A stretch of DNA of 64,000 nucleotides, taken from the NCBI RefSeq assembly GCF_000466405.1, contig NZ_KE952935.1, positions 56,847 to 120,846 on the forward strand. Direction: 5' to 3'. Below are positions 7,067-15,736 of this stretch, piece after piece (positions within the stretch are counted from its first letter, which is position 1; every line of letters begins with the position of its first letter). The DNA is from Atopobium sp. oral taxon 810 str. F0209 (GTDB lineage: Bacteria; Actinomycetota; Coriobacteriia; Coriobacteriales; Atopobiaceae). The notes beneath the pieces were generated by a model, which was not told the DNA's origin, did not search any database, and saw nothing but the letters and a program-made list of their open reading frames with translations. Made by a program: the position numbers and the translations under genes.

Positions 7067-8416
7067 TTATTGTAGTGCTTGGGCTGCGTTCTCATCTGCC
7101 GAGCCAGCTATCTTGCCGTCAGCGGAAGCGTCTTTTTGTGGTGCCTTAACGCGCAGCATCGAGACGCGACGACCACGCGTAGATTGCACGCGAAAGACAT
7201 AGCCTTCAAGTTCGAGCTTCTCACCAGGACGAGGCAGACGATCGAATTGCTCGATAACAAAACCCGCAACGGTCTCGTACTCCTCTGAGTCTTCAATAGG
7301 CCAGCCCAAATCAGCAGCATCCTCAATGGAAAAACGACCGTCTACCAGCCATTCATTTTCACTCAATTGGGTAAGATATTTGTTATCGGGATCAAACTCG
7401 TCTTCAATCTCGCCAACCACTTCTTCAACGATGTCCTCAACAGTAATCACACCTGCTGTGCCGCCATATTCATCCACTACGATGACCATTTGATCATGAC
7501 TAGACTGCATCTCGGAAAGTAGAGGAATGATGTCTTTGGTATCGGGCACAAAATCAGCCGAACGAATAAAACCCGAGATAGGGTCATCCGCAGCAGACTC
7601 ATCAATAATGGGCTCAATGATATCTTTGATGTGCGCAATGCCCACAATACGGTCAACCGTATCGTGATACACGGGAATGCGAGAATAGCCTGTACGACGC
7701 ATGACCTTAAGCACCTCGCGTAGGCTCGTAGTATCCTCAAGTGCTGTCATATCTACACGTGGCACCATAACCTCACGGGCAATGGTATCGCCTAAGTCGA
7801 TAACCTCATGAATCATCGACTTTTCTTCTTCACTTAGCTCATCAGAATCGGTAACCATATAGCGAATCTCATCTTCAGAGACATCTAAACGGTCATCGGT
7901 AGATTTGATACCAAAAGCAGTTGCAAGCCCATTGGCAGAAGCCGAGGTAAACCATACAAGAGGTTTTGCCAGCTTGGAAAACCCGTTAAGGAACCCGACC
8001 ACACTCTTGGAAACCTCTACGGCATTTGCCATTGCCATGCGCTTGGGCACCAACTCACCAACAACAATGGAAAGATAAGAAACCACCAAGGTGATAAGGA
8101 TGGGCGATAAAACCTTCGCAGTAGACGCTGAAAGTCCACAACCTACCATCCAGGCTGCAAAGGGTGTAGACAAATTGGTTGCCGCAAAAGCTGAGCTCGC
8201 AAAACCTACCAACGTAATTGCCACCTGAATAGCAGCCAAAAAATCGCCTGGCTCCTCGATGGTCTTGGAAACCTCAGCAGCGCGCTTGTCACCCTCTTCT
8301 GCCTCATGGTCAAGCACAGCTTTTTTGGTAGTCGACAGTGCCATCTCTGACATCGAGAAAAACCCATTGACAAGCGTCAAAAGAATAGTGACAAAAATAC
8401 TAAGCGCAATATCCAT
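7067..8416 (-). CDS. CNNM/CorC-HlyC family membrane protein (DUF21-CBS-CorC)
   Basis: A 449-residue protein. The DUF21 transmembrane domain occupies about residues 1-185 with SMSEMAL near the first helix and GELVPKRMA before the third. A CBS pair (about 205-335, with VMVPRVDM and VVDEYGGTAGVITVEDIVEE) and a CorC_HlyC domain (about 345-425) follow. Members are linked to Mg2+/Co2+ export; older annotation as hemolysin is misleading. It starts 11 bp after the beta-helix gene, so serS, the beta-helix gene and this gene may form one transcript. With the MgtE/NRMT pair it makes this end of the window rich in divalent-cation functions. Confidence 0.88.
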   Translation of the reverse strand: MDIALSIFVTILLTLVNGFFSMSEMALSTTKKAVLDHEAEEGDKRAAEVSKTIEEPGDFLAAIQVAITLVGFASSAFAATNLSTPFAAWMVGCGLSASTAKVLSPILITLVVSYLSIVVGELVPKRMAMANAVEVSKSVVGFLNGFSKLAKPLVWFTSASANGLATAFGIKSTDDRLDVSEDEIRYMVTDSDELSEEEKSMIHEVIDLGDTIAREVMVPRVDMTALEDTTSLREVLKVMRRTGYSRIPVYHDTVDRIVGIAHIKDIIEPIIDESAADDPISGFIRSADFVPDTKDIIPLLSEMQSSHDQMVIVVDEYGGTAGVITVEDIVEEVVGEIEDEFDPDNKYLTQLSENEWLVDGRFSIEDAADLGWPIEDSEEYETVAGFVIEQFDRLPRPGEKLELEGYVFRVQSTRGRRVSMLRVKAPQKDASADGKIAGSADENAAQALQ

Positions 8417-8427
8417 ATAGGGGGCCT

Positions 8428-9090
8428 CTAGCTCAAAGGAACGATGTCGTCGGGGTCCTTAAAAATGTGGTTAGCAGGAACAAAGCCGCGCACGCGCGAT
8501 AGTGGATAAATACGCGAATGTGCGCCAATAACCGTACCAGGATTGAGGACACTATTGCATCCCACCTCAACCCAATCACCCAACATGGCACCAAATTTGC
8601 GTAAGCTGGTTTCAATTTGCTCGTCATTTGCCTTGACTACCACGTTGCTGCGATCGCTCTTGAGATTGGAGGTAATGGCACCAGCACCCATATGAGCATG
8701 CCAGCCCAAGATCGAATCGCCAACATAATTGTAATGAGGGACTTCTGCATTATCAAAAATGATGACATTCTTGAGTTCGGAGGAATTGCCTGCCACAGAA
8801 CCTTTACCCACGATGGCACTAGTTCTCACAAAGGCACATTGGCGCACCTGTGCCTCATGATCGATGATAGTTGGACCCCCAAGATACGCAGAATCAAATA
8901 CTTTGGCATCGCGAGCAACCCATACCTGTTCTGCGATCTGCTCGTATTCACTACTTGGCAAAGTGGAGCCCAACTCAAGAATAAAGTCCTTGATACCAGC
9001 AAGAGCCTCCCAAGGATATTCAAACTGGGCCAGATAATCTCCCGCAATACTATGAGACAAATCGTATAGGTCCGAAATGCGAGCTTGCAT
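8428..9090 (-). CDS. Left-handed beta-helix (hexapeptide-repeat) protein, possible acyl- or nucleotidyl-transferase relative
   Basis: A 220-residue protein whose middle (about 60-205) consists of hexapeptide turns such as AYLGGPTIIDHEAQ, SAIVGKGSV and GWHAHMGAGAITSNLKSD, similar to the C-terminal domain of GlmU-type sugar-nucleotide enzymes. There is no Rossmann nucleotidyl-transferase domain, so a full GlmU activity is not expected. The ATG at 9090 has AGGGGAGGG upstream and is preferred over an in-frame start 96 bp earlier that would run into the spacer after serS. The substrate is unknown. Confidence 0.75.
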   Translation of the reverse strand: MQARISDLYDLSHSIAGDYLAQFEYPWEALAGIKDFILELGSTLPSSEYEQIAEQVWVARDAKVFDSAYLGGPTIIDHEAQVRQCAFVRTSAIVGKGSVAGNSSELKNVIIFDNAEVPHYNYVGDSILGWHAHMGAGAITSNLKSDRSNVVVKANDEQIETSLRKFGAMLGDWVEVGCNSVLNPGTVIGAHSRIYPLSRVRGFVPANHIFKDPDDIVPLS

Positions 9091-9154
9091 TTTGGGTTCC
9101 CTCCCCTTATTCCCCTTACAAAGACCTACTGTACCCAAACCGTAAAAACATCGA

Positions 9155-10441
9155 CTAGTCCTCAGGCTTAATAACTTCAAGTCCACCTATATAGGGGCGC
9201 AGTGCCTCGGGAATCGTAATGGAGCCATCGGGGTTTTGGTAATTTTCCATAATGGCAGCCATGGTACGACCAACAGCAAGGCCAGAGCCGTTAAGGGTAT
9301 GAACAAAACGCGTACCCTTAAACTCCGCTGGATCCTTATAGCGAATGCCAGCACGGCGAGCTTGGAAATCCCAACAGTTAGAGCAGCTGGAAATCTCTTT
9401 ATAGTTGTTGTAGCTCGGCAGCCACACTTCAATGTCATAGCATTTACGAGCAGAGAATCCAATATCTCCTGTGCAGAGGGTTACCACATGATAGGGCAAA
9501 CCTAGCAGCCGCAAAATTTGCTCTGCTTCCTCGACCATGGACTCCAGCTGATTCATCGAATCTTCGGGACGAGCAAATTTGACCATCTCTACCTTGTCAA
9601 ACTCATGCACACGAATGATGCCACGAGTGTCACGACCAGCAGAACCCGCTTCCTCACGGAAGCAAGGAGTAAAGGCCGTATACCACAGTGGTAATTTGGA
9701 ACCATCCAAGATTTCACCGCGGTGAATGTTGGTAAGCATAACCTCGGCCGTAGGAATCAAATACATTCCACCTGAAACGTGAAAAAGATCCTCATCAAAT
9801 TTGGGTAGCTGACCGGTACCAAAAAGAGAGTCATAGTTGGTTAGCACTGGTGGCCACCACTCTTTAAAGCCTGCCTTTGCATGAGTCTCTAGCATGAAGT
9901 TGATTAGTGCACGCTCCATGCGAGCACCCATACCGCCCAACAAATAAAAGCGCGAGCCAGCAATCTTGACGCCGCGATCAAAATCGATCATACCCAGCTC
10001 GGGACCTAAATCCCAGTGAGCCTTGGGGGTAAAATCAAACTGCCGTGGCGCGCCCCATTTGCGGAGCTCGGGATTGTCGGAGTCATCCTTACCATATGGA
10101 ACGCTGGGGTCGGGAATATTGGGAATAGCAGCAACTAAGTCAAAGAGCTGCTTTTCCACATCCCCGCGCTTTTCGTCGAGCTCTGCAATGCGATCTTTGT
10201 TTGCAGCAACAGCTGCCTTGGCAGCTTCGGCCTCTTCGCGCTTTCCTTCACGCATAAGAAGACCAATTTCTTTGGAACGAGCATTGCGATCTGCTTGTAA
10301 ACCCTCAACCTCAGAGATAAGAGAGCGGCGCTGCTCATCCAATTCAAAAAACTTTTCGCGGTCCCAGTGAGCATTCTGTCTATCTGCGCAAGACTTATCT
10401 ACCGCGTCAGGATTCTCACGAACAAATTTGATGTCGAACAT
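9155..10441 (-). CDS. serS: Seryl-tRNA synthetase
   Basis: A 428-residue class II synthetase that charges tRNA-Ser; three of the eight tRNAs in this window are its substrates. The N-terminal half has the long charged coiled-coil arm (about 30-105) that contacts the long variable arm of tRNA-Ser. Motif 2 (TPCFREEAGSAGRDTRGI) and motif 3 (GSGLAVGRTMAAIMENYQ) are present. The start MFDIKFVREN has the standard SerRS N terminus and a GAGAGGGA site; the longer open frame upstream is spurious. I see no T-box in the 240-bp upstream region. Confidence 0.97.
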   Translation of the reverse strand: MFDIKFVRENPDAVDKSCADRQNAHWDREKFFELDEQRRSLISEVEGLQADRNARSKEIGLLMREGKREEAEAAKAAVAANKDRIAELDEKRGDVEKQLFDLVAAIPNIPDPSVPYGKDDSDNPELRKWGAPRQFDFTPKAHWDLGPELGMIDFDRGVKIAGSRFYLLGGMGARMERALINFMLETHAKAGFKEWWPPVLTNYDSLFGTGQLPKFDEDLFHVSGGMYLIPTAEVMLTNIHRGEILDGSKLPLWYTAFTPCFREEAGSAGRDTRGIIRVHEFDKVEMVKFARPEDSMNQLESMVEEAEQILRLLGLPYHVVTLCTGDIGFSARKCYDIEVWLPSYNNYKEISSCSNCWDFQARRAGIRYKDPAEFKGTRFVHTLNGSGLAVGRTMAAIMENYQNPDGSITIPEALRPYIGGLEVIKPED

Positions 10442-10681
10442 CGTGTCCCTCTCGTCCTTCTTTTCTTGCAAACTCAAAAACTGCAAGTTTGTATCTCTAG
10501 TGCTACGTTGCAGCCGACAGCCTAGCGATAAAGCCGCGCTATGCTGTCGTGGCATATTCTTTCCAAGTATATACTTGTAGACGTCCAGCACGTCTATGGG
10601 CATATATGCTAACAACGAGAACATGCGATTTATACGAGTAGATAACAGATTTTGAGCTGTTTTGACATAGGAGGTTATTCC

Positions 10682-10909
10682 ATGGATGCCGTTTCTCATT
10701 TTTTTACGTGGCTTTTTAACGACAAAACCGGAGTAATCTGTCTGCTTTTGGGCGGCGTAGTGCTTTTCTTCATCATTGCGTGGTTCCTTGAATCCAAGAC
10801 GCGCAAGCAGTATTTCAACCATGCCAAAAGCAAGGATGATTGGGATCTCTTTGACGACGACGATGACTCCGAGAGCGGTTGGTCTGCTTTTGACGAGGAT
10901 AATAAATAG
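10682..10909 (+). CDS. Small single-pass membrane protein with acidic tail
   Basis: A 75-residue protein. One hydrophobic helix spans about residues 17-43 (GVICLLLGGVVLFFIIAWFLE), followed by a basic KTRKQ stretch and an aspartate-rich tail (DLFDDDDDSESGW). A strong AGGAGG site sits 7 bp before the ATG, so I treat it as a real gene. The positive-inside rule suggests a cytoplasmic C terminus. It is divergent from serS and followed by the repeat region. I do not recognise the family. Confidence 0.7.
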   Translation: MDAVSHFFTWLFNDKTGVICLLLGGVVLFFIIAWFLESKTRKQYFNHAKSKDDWDLFDDDDDSESGWSAFDEDNK

Positions 10910-11231
10910 GCCCGTTGTGTATCTTTCTTAGATGCGTATATACGCGCATAAACAGCTGGTATATCGCATATAAGAAAACATGCATCTGGTTATGGCTCCT
11001 ATCCACGCCCCAATCTATCCCAACCTCAGGTTGAAACAGCTAATTTGATAAGCCTTCTAGCTGCGTACCTGTGCAAAACATGCAGGTAGAAATCCTGCCG
11101 TTGCAACCTCAGGTTGCAACATCTTGGAGCAGGACGTGCGCGAAAAGCACATGTCCGCACTATCAACTCGCCTTGTAGCAGCGCATCGTAACCAACAGAA
11201 GCTACACCTCATTTCACACGAGATGCCAACA
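10910..11231. other. Non-coding stretch with paired palindromes
   Basis: No gene is seen. CAACCTCAGGTTG occurs at 11021-11033 and again at 11104-11116, the second time extended to a 9-bp-arm hairpin by flanking GTTG and CAAC. A TACCTG...CAGGTA inverted pair lies around 11066-11087 and includes a GCAGGTAGA motif. The stretch leads directly into the unit array at 11232. Confidence 0.6.
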
Positions 11232-11530
11232 CACCCTGTTTCATGCCAGATACCAAAAGCCACGAATCGTTTCAACCAACAAGGCTTTGCTTGCCAAACG
11301 CCACGTTCTGTTTCAGAAAAAATGTCAAAAGCCACAGATCTCTTCAATGGCCTTCACGTTTTCGCAGGTAGATTTTTTGGGCGTGAAGAGATGTGTGGCT
11401 TTTGGCTAAAAAAGTGAAGTAGAACGTGGCTTTTGGCAAGCAGGACTGTGTCATTTGAAGTAATCCGTGGCTTCTGACAAGCAGGGCCGTATCGTTTGAA
11501 ATGGTATGTGGCGTTTGGCAAGCAGAACAC
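11232..11530. repeat. Inverted two-arm array of 31/41-bp units (family 1, copy A)
   Basis: The left arm has four units facing left, with GCCAC ends at 11232, 11263, 11304 and 11335 (steps 31, 41, 31). The right arm has four units facing right, with GTGGC starts at 11395, 11426, 11467 and 11508 (steps 31, 41, 41). A unit reads approximately GTGGCTTTTGGCA, seven variable bases, TGAAAYNGAAY; the 41-bp form has ten extra bases in the middle. The 60-bp central gap holds CTTCACG/CGTGAAG arms around CGCAGGTAGATTTTTT. It lies between the 3' ends of two convergent genes and shows no coding potential. Confidence 0.85.
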
Positions 11531-11565
11531 TATGGAAGTAAGCCGATAGTATGGGCTCGTTGCAT

Positions 11566-11594
11566 AACAAAAGACCCCTCGGAAAGGGGTCTTG
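11566..11594 (-). terminator. Intrinsic terminator of tRNA-Leu
   Basis: A perfect 9-bp stem AAGACCCCT/AGGGGTCTT with a five-base loop is followed on the minus strand by TTTTGTT, 9 bp past the tRNA end. Confidence 0.85.
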
Positions 11595-11602
11595 GTCATT
11601 CA

Positions 11603-11689
11603 TGGTGCGGGCGAAAGGACTTGAACCTTCATGAGATTGCTCTCATACGGACCTGAACCGTACGCGTCTGCCAATTCCGCCACGCCCGC
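11603..11689 (-). tRNA. tRNA-Leu (anticodon CAG)
   Basis: Class II tRNA on the minus strand with acceptor GCGGGCG/CGCCCGC, anticodon loop TTCAGGT (CAG), variable arm TGAGAGCAATCTCA, T arm GTTCAAGTC and an encoded CCA. Confidence 0.95.
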
Positions 11690-11736
11690 GTGCGTAGGGA
11701 TAATACTACGAATACACGCAGATAGCAAGAAACTAT

Positions 11737-12621
11737 TTATCGAAATTCAGGCCCTACAAGGGCGGTAACCTCACCTAACACGCTTTCAAAGCTCACGCCA
11801 CGCTGCTCAAAGTCTGGCTGATGGCGAGTCATGCACATGGCATCAACAACAAATTTACCCGCAAACTCAACCGCCGCGCGCAAGGACTTACCACACATAA
11901 TCGCAGCTAACAAGCTTGAGGCATAGAGATCACCTGTGCCGTGAATCATAAAGGGCATCAGCTTGCTCTCAACCTCTTCGCCCTCAAAATCGCGACCACA
12001 CACAAAGTTGCGAATCTTGTTGTCACCACGCACTACGCCCTTGATAACCACATTTTTTGCACCCATCTCAAGCAGAGCATCTGCCAGACGGCGAGTATAG
12101 TCAATGGAAACTTCCTGACCCTCATAGCCAATACCCGTCAATATAGATGCTTCCGTCAGATTGGGAACAAGCAAATCTGCTCCATCAACCAAACCGCGAG
12201 TGGCGTCGCACATTTCATCGGTATAGGTGGGATATTTCTTTCCCGCATCACCCATCACCGGATCAACAATGCGCAAAGCACGGGGATACTCGTTGTAAAT
12301 ACGCTGGATAACCGCAACTTGCTCGGCAGAACCCAGAAAACCCGAATACACTGCATCTAAATCAATGCCATGAATTTGCCAAGCATCAAGATAACCTTTA
12401 AGCATTGAGGTAGTGTCATGCATATAGAACTGAGGGAATCCCGTATGAGCAGAAAAAAGTGAGGTAGGCACTGGACACACATCACAGCCAGCTGCAGATA
12501 AAACAGGGATAGCTACTCCAAGTGAGCATTTTCCGTAACCACAAAGGTCGTGGACGGCCGCTATGCGCGGAATGTAGTCTCCAGAACGCTGATACAAAAC
12601 CAAATCATTTGCGTTTGCCAT
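11737..12621 (-). CDS. Pyridoxal/pyridoxamine kinase
   Basis: A 294-residue ribokinase-fold kinase that phosphorylates B6 vitamers to feed the pyridoxal-phosphate pool. The N terminus has IAAVHDLCGYGKCSL, a pyridoxal-kinase pattern, followed by PTSLFSAHTGF. DPVMGDAGKKY (about residues 120-130) and the catalytic HGTGDLYASSL (about 230-240) complete the signature. The start at 12621 has GAAAGGAAA upstream; a 19-residue longer in-frame version lacks a site. It is the last gene of the purA-to-kinase cluster, just before tRNA-Leu. Whether pyridoxine, pyridoxal or pyridoxamine is preferred cannot be read from sequence. Confidence 0.9.
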   Translation of the reverse strand: MANANDLVLYQRSGDYIPRIAAVHDLCGYGKCSLGVAIPVLSAAGCDVCPVPTSLFSAHTGFPQFYMHDTTSMLKGYLDAWQIHGIDLDAVYSGFLGSAEQVAVIQRIYNEYPRALRIVDPVMGDAGKKYPTYTDEMCDATRGLVDGADLLVPNLTEASILTGIGYEGQEVSIDYTRRLADALLEMGAKNVVIKGVVRGDNKIRNFVCGRDFEGEEVESKLMPFMIHGTGDLYASSLLAAIMCGKSLRAAVEFAGKFVVDAMCMTRHQPDFEQRGVSFESVLGEVTALVGPEFR

Positions 12622-12719
12622 AATGTGTTTCCTTTCACGTGGACTGATGGACCTACGCTGCAGGACAGAATAACCCAATAGCAGAGCCTATGGCTAGTTT
12701 TAATGAGAAAAACTTTTTA

Positions 12720-13592
12720 CTAAAGAGTGGCGTCAGAGGTTTCGCTAGTAGCTGCAGTCTGCTCATCTGTAGGAGTGGCCGCACTATCACCTTGCCCTAT
12801 GTTGGCAAAAGGCGTATAGCTCGAAGTAATCTTTTTGCGCAGCGCTTTCTGAGTCTTGGCATCCATACCCTCAATCGTGCAATTGTAGCGCACGCCATTT
12901 GAGGTGTTTTCCTTGGTCCAGATAAAAGTCATAAAGGGATGGGTCTCGCCGGTTGGCTTGATAAAGTTAAAAAACTGCGAGGTCAGCAAGTTCCCACTGT
13001 CATCCATATATACATTCACATGATAAATAACGGTATTAATATTGGGATTCAGCAGCGCATTAACCGAAAGTGCTGTGGCTTGAATCTGAGAACTAGAAAA
13101 GCAGGTCAAGACATTTTTTGAAGTGGTATCGCGTACTGACACTTCAACACGATGGGTATGTTGATCGGCTTCTTGAACGGTAAAGTCCTCAGGGAACTGC
13201 GTAAAGCCATTACCCCACTCAACGCCGCCACGAAGCGCAGACGCAACAGTTACCACACTTACATCTTGAGAAAGGTTGGCAGTATTGACACGTCTTACCA
13301 CACCACAGCTCACCTGCGCCAAAATAACCACCACAAGCAAAGTCATCACAAAACCAACGGCGGTTCTGCGAATATGCAGTTCGACATCAGAGCCAGAAGG
13401 GTCGGCATCTGATAGTGGGTCGATATCTACGCCATGACCTTTTTCGTGGCGACGCTTGCGCTCACGAGCAGCGCGCTCCCTGTTGCTATGGCCCGTTTCA
13501 TCTACCGTTGAAAAAAGTTGTTCCGCCTCTTCGTGGCCAAGGGTGCCTTTGGCAGGACGACGCCCCAAAACCGTACGCGGCCTATGTGCCAT
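12720..13592 (-). CDS. Hypothetical membrane-anchored protein
   Basis: A 290-residue protein with a basic and acidic cytoplasmic N terminus (about 1-75, including RERAARERKRRHEKGHG), one membrane helix (about 80-100, VGFVMTLLVVVILAQVSCGVV), and an extracellular domain of about 190 residues. It ends in a Thr/Ser/Ala-rich tail. The helix ends near VSCG, but the helix is too far in for a lipoprotein signal. GGGAGG before the ATG at 13592 sets the start. I do not recognise the outer domain. It lies between the Nudix and kinase genes with gaps under 110 bp and is probably co-transcribed. Confidence 0.7.
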   Translation of the reverse strand: MAHRPRTVLGRRPAKGTLGHEEAEQLFSTVDETGHSNRERAARERKRRHEKGHGVDIDPLSDADPSGSDVELHIRRTAVGFVMTLLVVVILAQVSCGVVRRVNTANLSQDVSVVTVASALRGGVEWGNGFTQFPEDFTVQEADQHTHRVEVSVRDTTSKNVLTCFSSSQIQATALSVNALLNPNINTVIYHVNVYMDDSGNLLTSQFFNFIKPTGETHPFMTFIWTKENTSNGVRYNCTIEGMDAKTQKALRKKITSSYTPFANIGQGDSAATPTDEQTAATSETSDATL

Positions 13593-13663
13593 AACACCCT
13601 CCCCCACTCTTTTGACAAGCAAAACTTACCATCGATTATCAAAACCACGACAGCCTAAGTTAC

Positions 13664-14389
13664 CTAGCTTAGACGATGAGCTACCGCATCACAAACCAGG
13701 GCACCAACCACAGTCTTTGCATCCTCAATGCGTCCATCAAGCACAGCATCAATAAGCTCCTGCAAAGGCACAAGATCAACGTTAATAAACTCATCAGCAT
13801 CGGGGTTTGAACCACACATGTGTAAACCTGTTGCCATATAGAGATGAATGAGCTCGTCAGCAAAACCACAGGATGTAGCAATAGTTGTCAAAAAGGCAAT
13901 CTTGTCAGCTTCATAGCCCGTCTCTTCCAAAAGCTCACGACGGGCACAATCCAGCGGATCCTCACCAGCACCCAACTTACCCGCAGGTACCTCCACTGTC
14001 ACACGATCGAGAGCAGCGCGATACTGCCTCACAAGACAGATTCGACCATCGTCAGTGAGAGCAACAACTGCAACTGCACCAGGATGGCGCACGACATCAC
14101 GGATAGCATGGCGACCATCAGCAAGAGACACTTCCATGCGGTTGACATCAAAGATACGCCCGTGCCAAGCAACATCCTCCGAAAGAATGTGCTCCTCAAG
14201 AGCGGCATCACGCTGATCTCTACCACCTAGTACCAAATCACGTGCTTCAGGTAAACCAGATCTATGAGCTGTGCCACTACGATCGCCATCATAGGTATAT
14301 GCCTCGGCTGACTCTAACAAATCAGCCACGCCATTGTTGTTCGCCGTGTTGCCGTTTTTACTATCGTTCTTCTTGCTTGATGAACCCAT
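13664..14389 (-). CDS. Nudix hydrolase, ADP-ribose pyrophosphatase type
   Basis: A 241-residue protein. The Nudix box runs from G to EETGYEAD (about 138-160), with REL-LEET supplying the Mg2+-binding glutamates, and lies inside the sequence typical of ADP-ribose pyrophosphatases (RIFDVNRMEV, AVVALTDDGRICLVRQYR, EVPAGKL). The first 60 residues are a low-complexity Asn/Ser/Lys and Asp/Glu extension. The expected reaction is ADP-ribose to AMP plus ribose 5-phosphate. It begins 26 bp after purD, which fits a nucleotide-recycling role in the same operon. Confidence 0.88.
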   Translation of the reverse strand: MGSSSKKNDSKNGNTANNNGVADLLESAEAYTYDGDRSGTAHRSGLPEARDLVLGGRDQRDAALEEHILSEDVAWHGRIFDVNRMEVSLADGRHAIRDVVRHPGAVAVVALTDDGRICLVRQYRAALDRVTVEVPAGKLGAGEDPLDCARRELLEETGYEADKIAFLTTIATSCGFADELIHLYMATGLHMCGSNPDADEFINVDLVPLQELIDAVLDGRIEDAKTVVGALVCDAVAHRLS

Positions 14390-14415
14390 ATTTCAGTCCT
14401 TTGTTGATACAAACT

Positions 14416-15699
14416 TTAGAGGGCACGATGTCCAATATCGCTACGGCACTGCTTGCCTTCAAAGCGGATAAGATTGACTGCCTGATAAGCAAGTTCACGC
14501 GCAGCAGCCAAGGTTGGTGCCACCGCCGTCACATCGAGCACGCGGCCACCAGAAGTATATGTACGTCCATCTGCACCAAGGCTGGTGCCCGCCTGATAAA
14601 CCGTCACACCTTCAAGTTGTTCTGCTTCTTCAATACCGTCGATGAGCTTGCCTTTTTCATAAGAGCCAGGATAGCCTGCACTAGCAAGTACAACAGTCAT
14701 TGCCCAATCGTCGTTCCAAGAAACCATGGATGCATCAAGTGTACCTTTGTCGCAGGCAATAAAAACATCAACTATGTCTGCCTGCATACGCGGCAGCACT
14801 ACTTGAGTCTCGGGATCGCCAAAGCGAGCATTAAACTCCAATACCTTGGGGCCTTCGGCGGTGAGCATAAAGCCACCATAGAGACAACCCGAATAGCAAA
14901 TGCCATCGGTGCGTAGTTGATCGATGACCTTTTGTTCCATTTCACACATTTGGGCAAGTTGCTCGGCAGTCACATTTGGGACAGGAGAATAGGCGCCCAT
15001 ACCGCCTGTATTAGGACCAAGATCGCCATCATAAGCACGTTTGTGATCCTGACTAGTTGCAAGAGGTACCAAAGTTGTACCATCCGTTAGAGCCAGCAGA
15101 GAACATTCGGGGCCTTCAAACATCTCTTCGACAACAACCGTTGCGCCTGCATCACCAAACGTCCCATCAAAGCATTCTGCAACACCAGCAAGTGCTTCTT
15201 CGGTGGTTTGGGCAACAATAACCCCTTTACCCGCAGCAAGACCATCGGCTTTCACAACGACAGGCCCACCTAGTTCACGTACATAAGTTTCACACTCAAT
15301 ACGATCCGTAAAGGTACGGTATGCCGCAGTTGGCACGCCAGCGCGTGTCATCACGTCTTTGGCAAAACGCTTGGAACCCTCCATTTGAGCTGCTTTTTTG
15401 CTAGGACCAAAACAAGCAATACCCGCAGCTCGCACCGCATCGGCTACACCTGCCACCAATGGCGCTTCGGGTCCAATTACCACTAGACCAACCGCGTGCT
15501 CCCGAGCAAAACGAGCCACATCCTTAGGGCTGTTTTGGTTGCAATCAGCAAGTTCTGCCTCGGCAAACATGCCTCCATTTCCTGGTGTCACCCACAGTTT
15601 GCCAGCACGGGGAGACTCTGCGAGTTTGCGTAGTAAAGCGTGCTCACGGCCACCTGAACCCAACAGCAAAATATCGATCGTATTGGCTGCGCTCTCCAT
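14416..15699 (-). CDS. purD: Phosphoribosylamine-glycine ligase
   Basis: A 427-residue ATP-grasp enzyme of purine synthesis that joins phosphoribosylamine and glycine. The N terminus IDILLLGSGGREHALLRKL is diagnostic, and GPEAPLVAGVADA, KADGLAAGKGV, SQDHKRAYDGDLGPNTGGMG and ARFGDPETQ are in the expected order. GAAAGGA precedes the ATG at 15699; an in-frame extension of 19 residues is rejected. It lies between the degV and nudix genes in the cluster headed by purA. Confidence 0.96.
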   Translation of the reverse strand: MESAANTIDILLLGSGGREHALLRKLAESPRAGKLWVTPGNGGMFAEAELADCNQNSPKDVARFAREHAVGLVVIGPEAPLVAGVADAVRAAGIACFGPSKKAAQMEGSKRFAKDVMTRAGVPTAAYRTFTDRIECETYVRELGGPVVVKADGLAAGKGVIVAQTTEEALAGVAECFDGTFGDAGATVVVEEMFEGPECSLLALTDGTTLVPLATSQDHKRAYDGDLGPNTGGMGAYSPVPNVTAEQLAQMCEMEQKVIDQLRTDGICYSGCLYGGFMLTAEGPKVLEFNARFGDPETQVVLPRMQADIVDVFIACDKGTLDASMVSWNDDWAMTVVLASAGYPGSYEKGKLIDGIEEAEQLEGVTVYQAGTSLGADGRTYTSGGRVLDVTAVAPTLAAARELAYQAVNLIRFEGKQCRSDIGHRAL

Positions 15700-15736
15700 G
15701 TGTTGTCCTTTCAAAGGCAAATTCTGGTTTGAATAA

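Noticed and set aside
10442-10681. T-box leader upstream of serS
   Set aside because: No T-box-type antiterminator sequence or specifier stem could be found on the minus strand.
11232-11530. CRISPR array
   Set aside because: Units are degenerate, occur in both orientations about a centre, have almost no room for unique spacers, and no cas gene is nearby.
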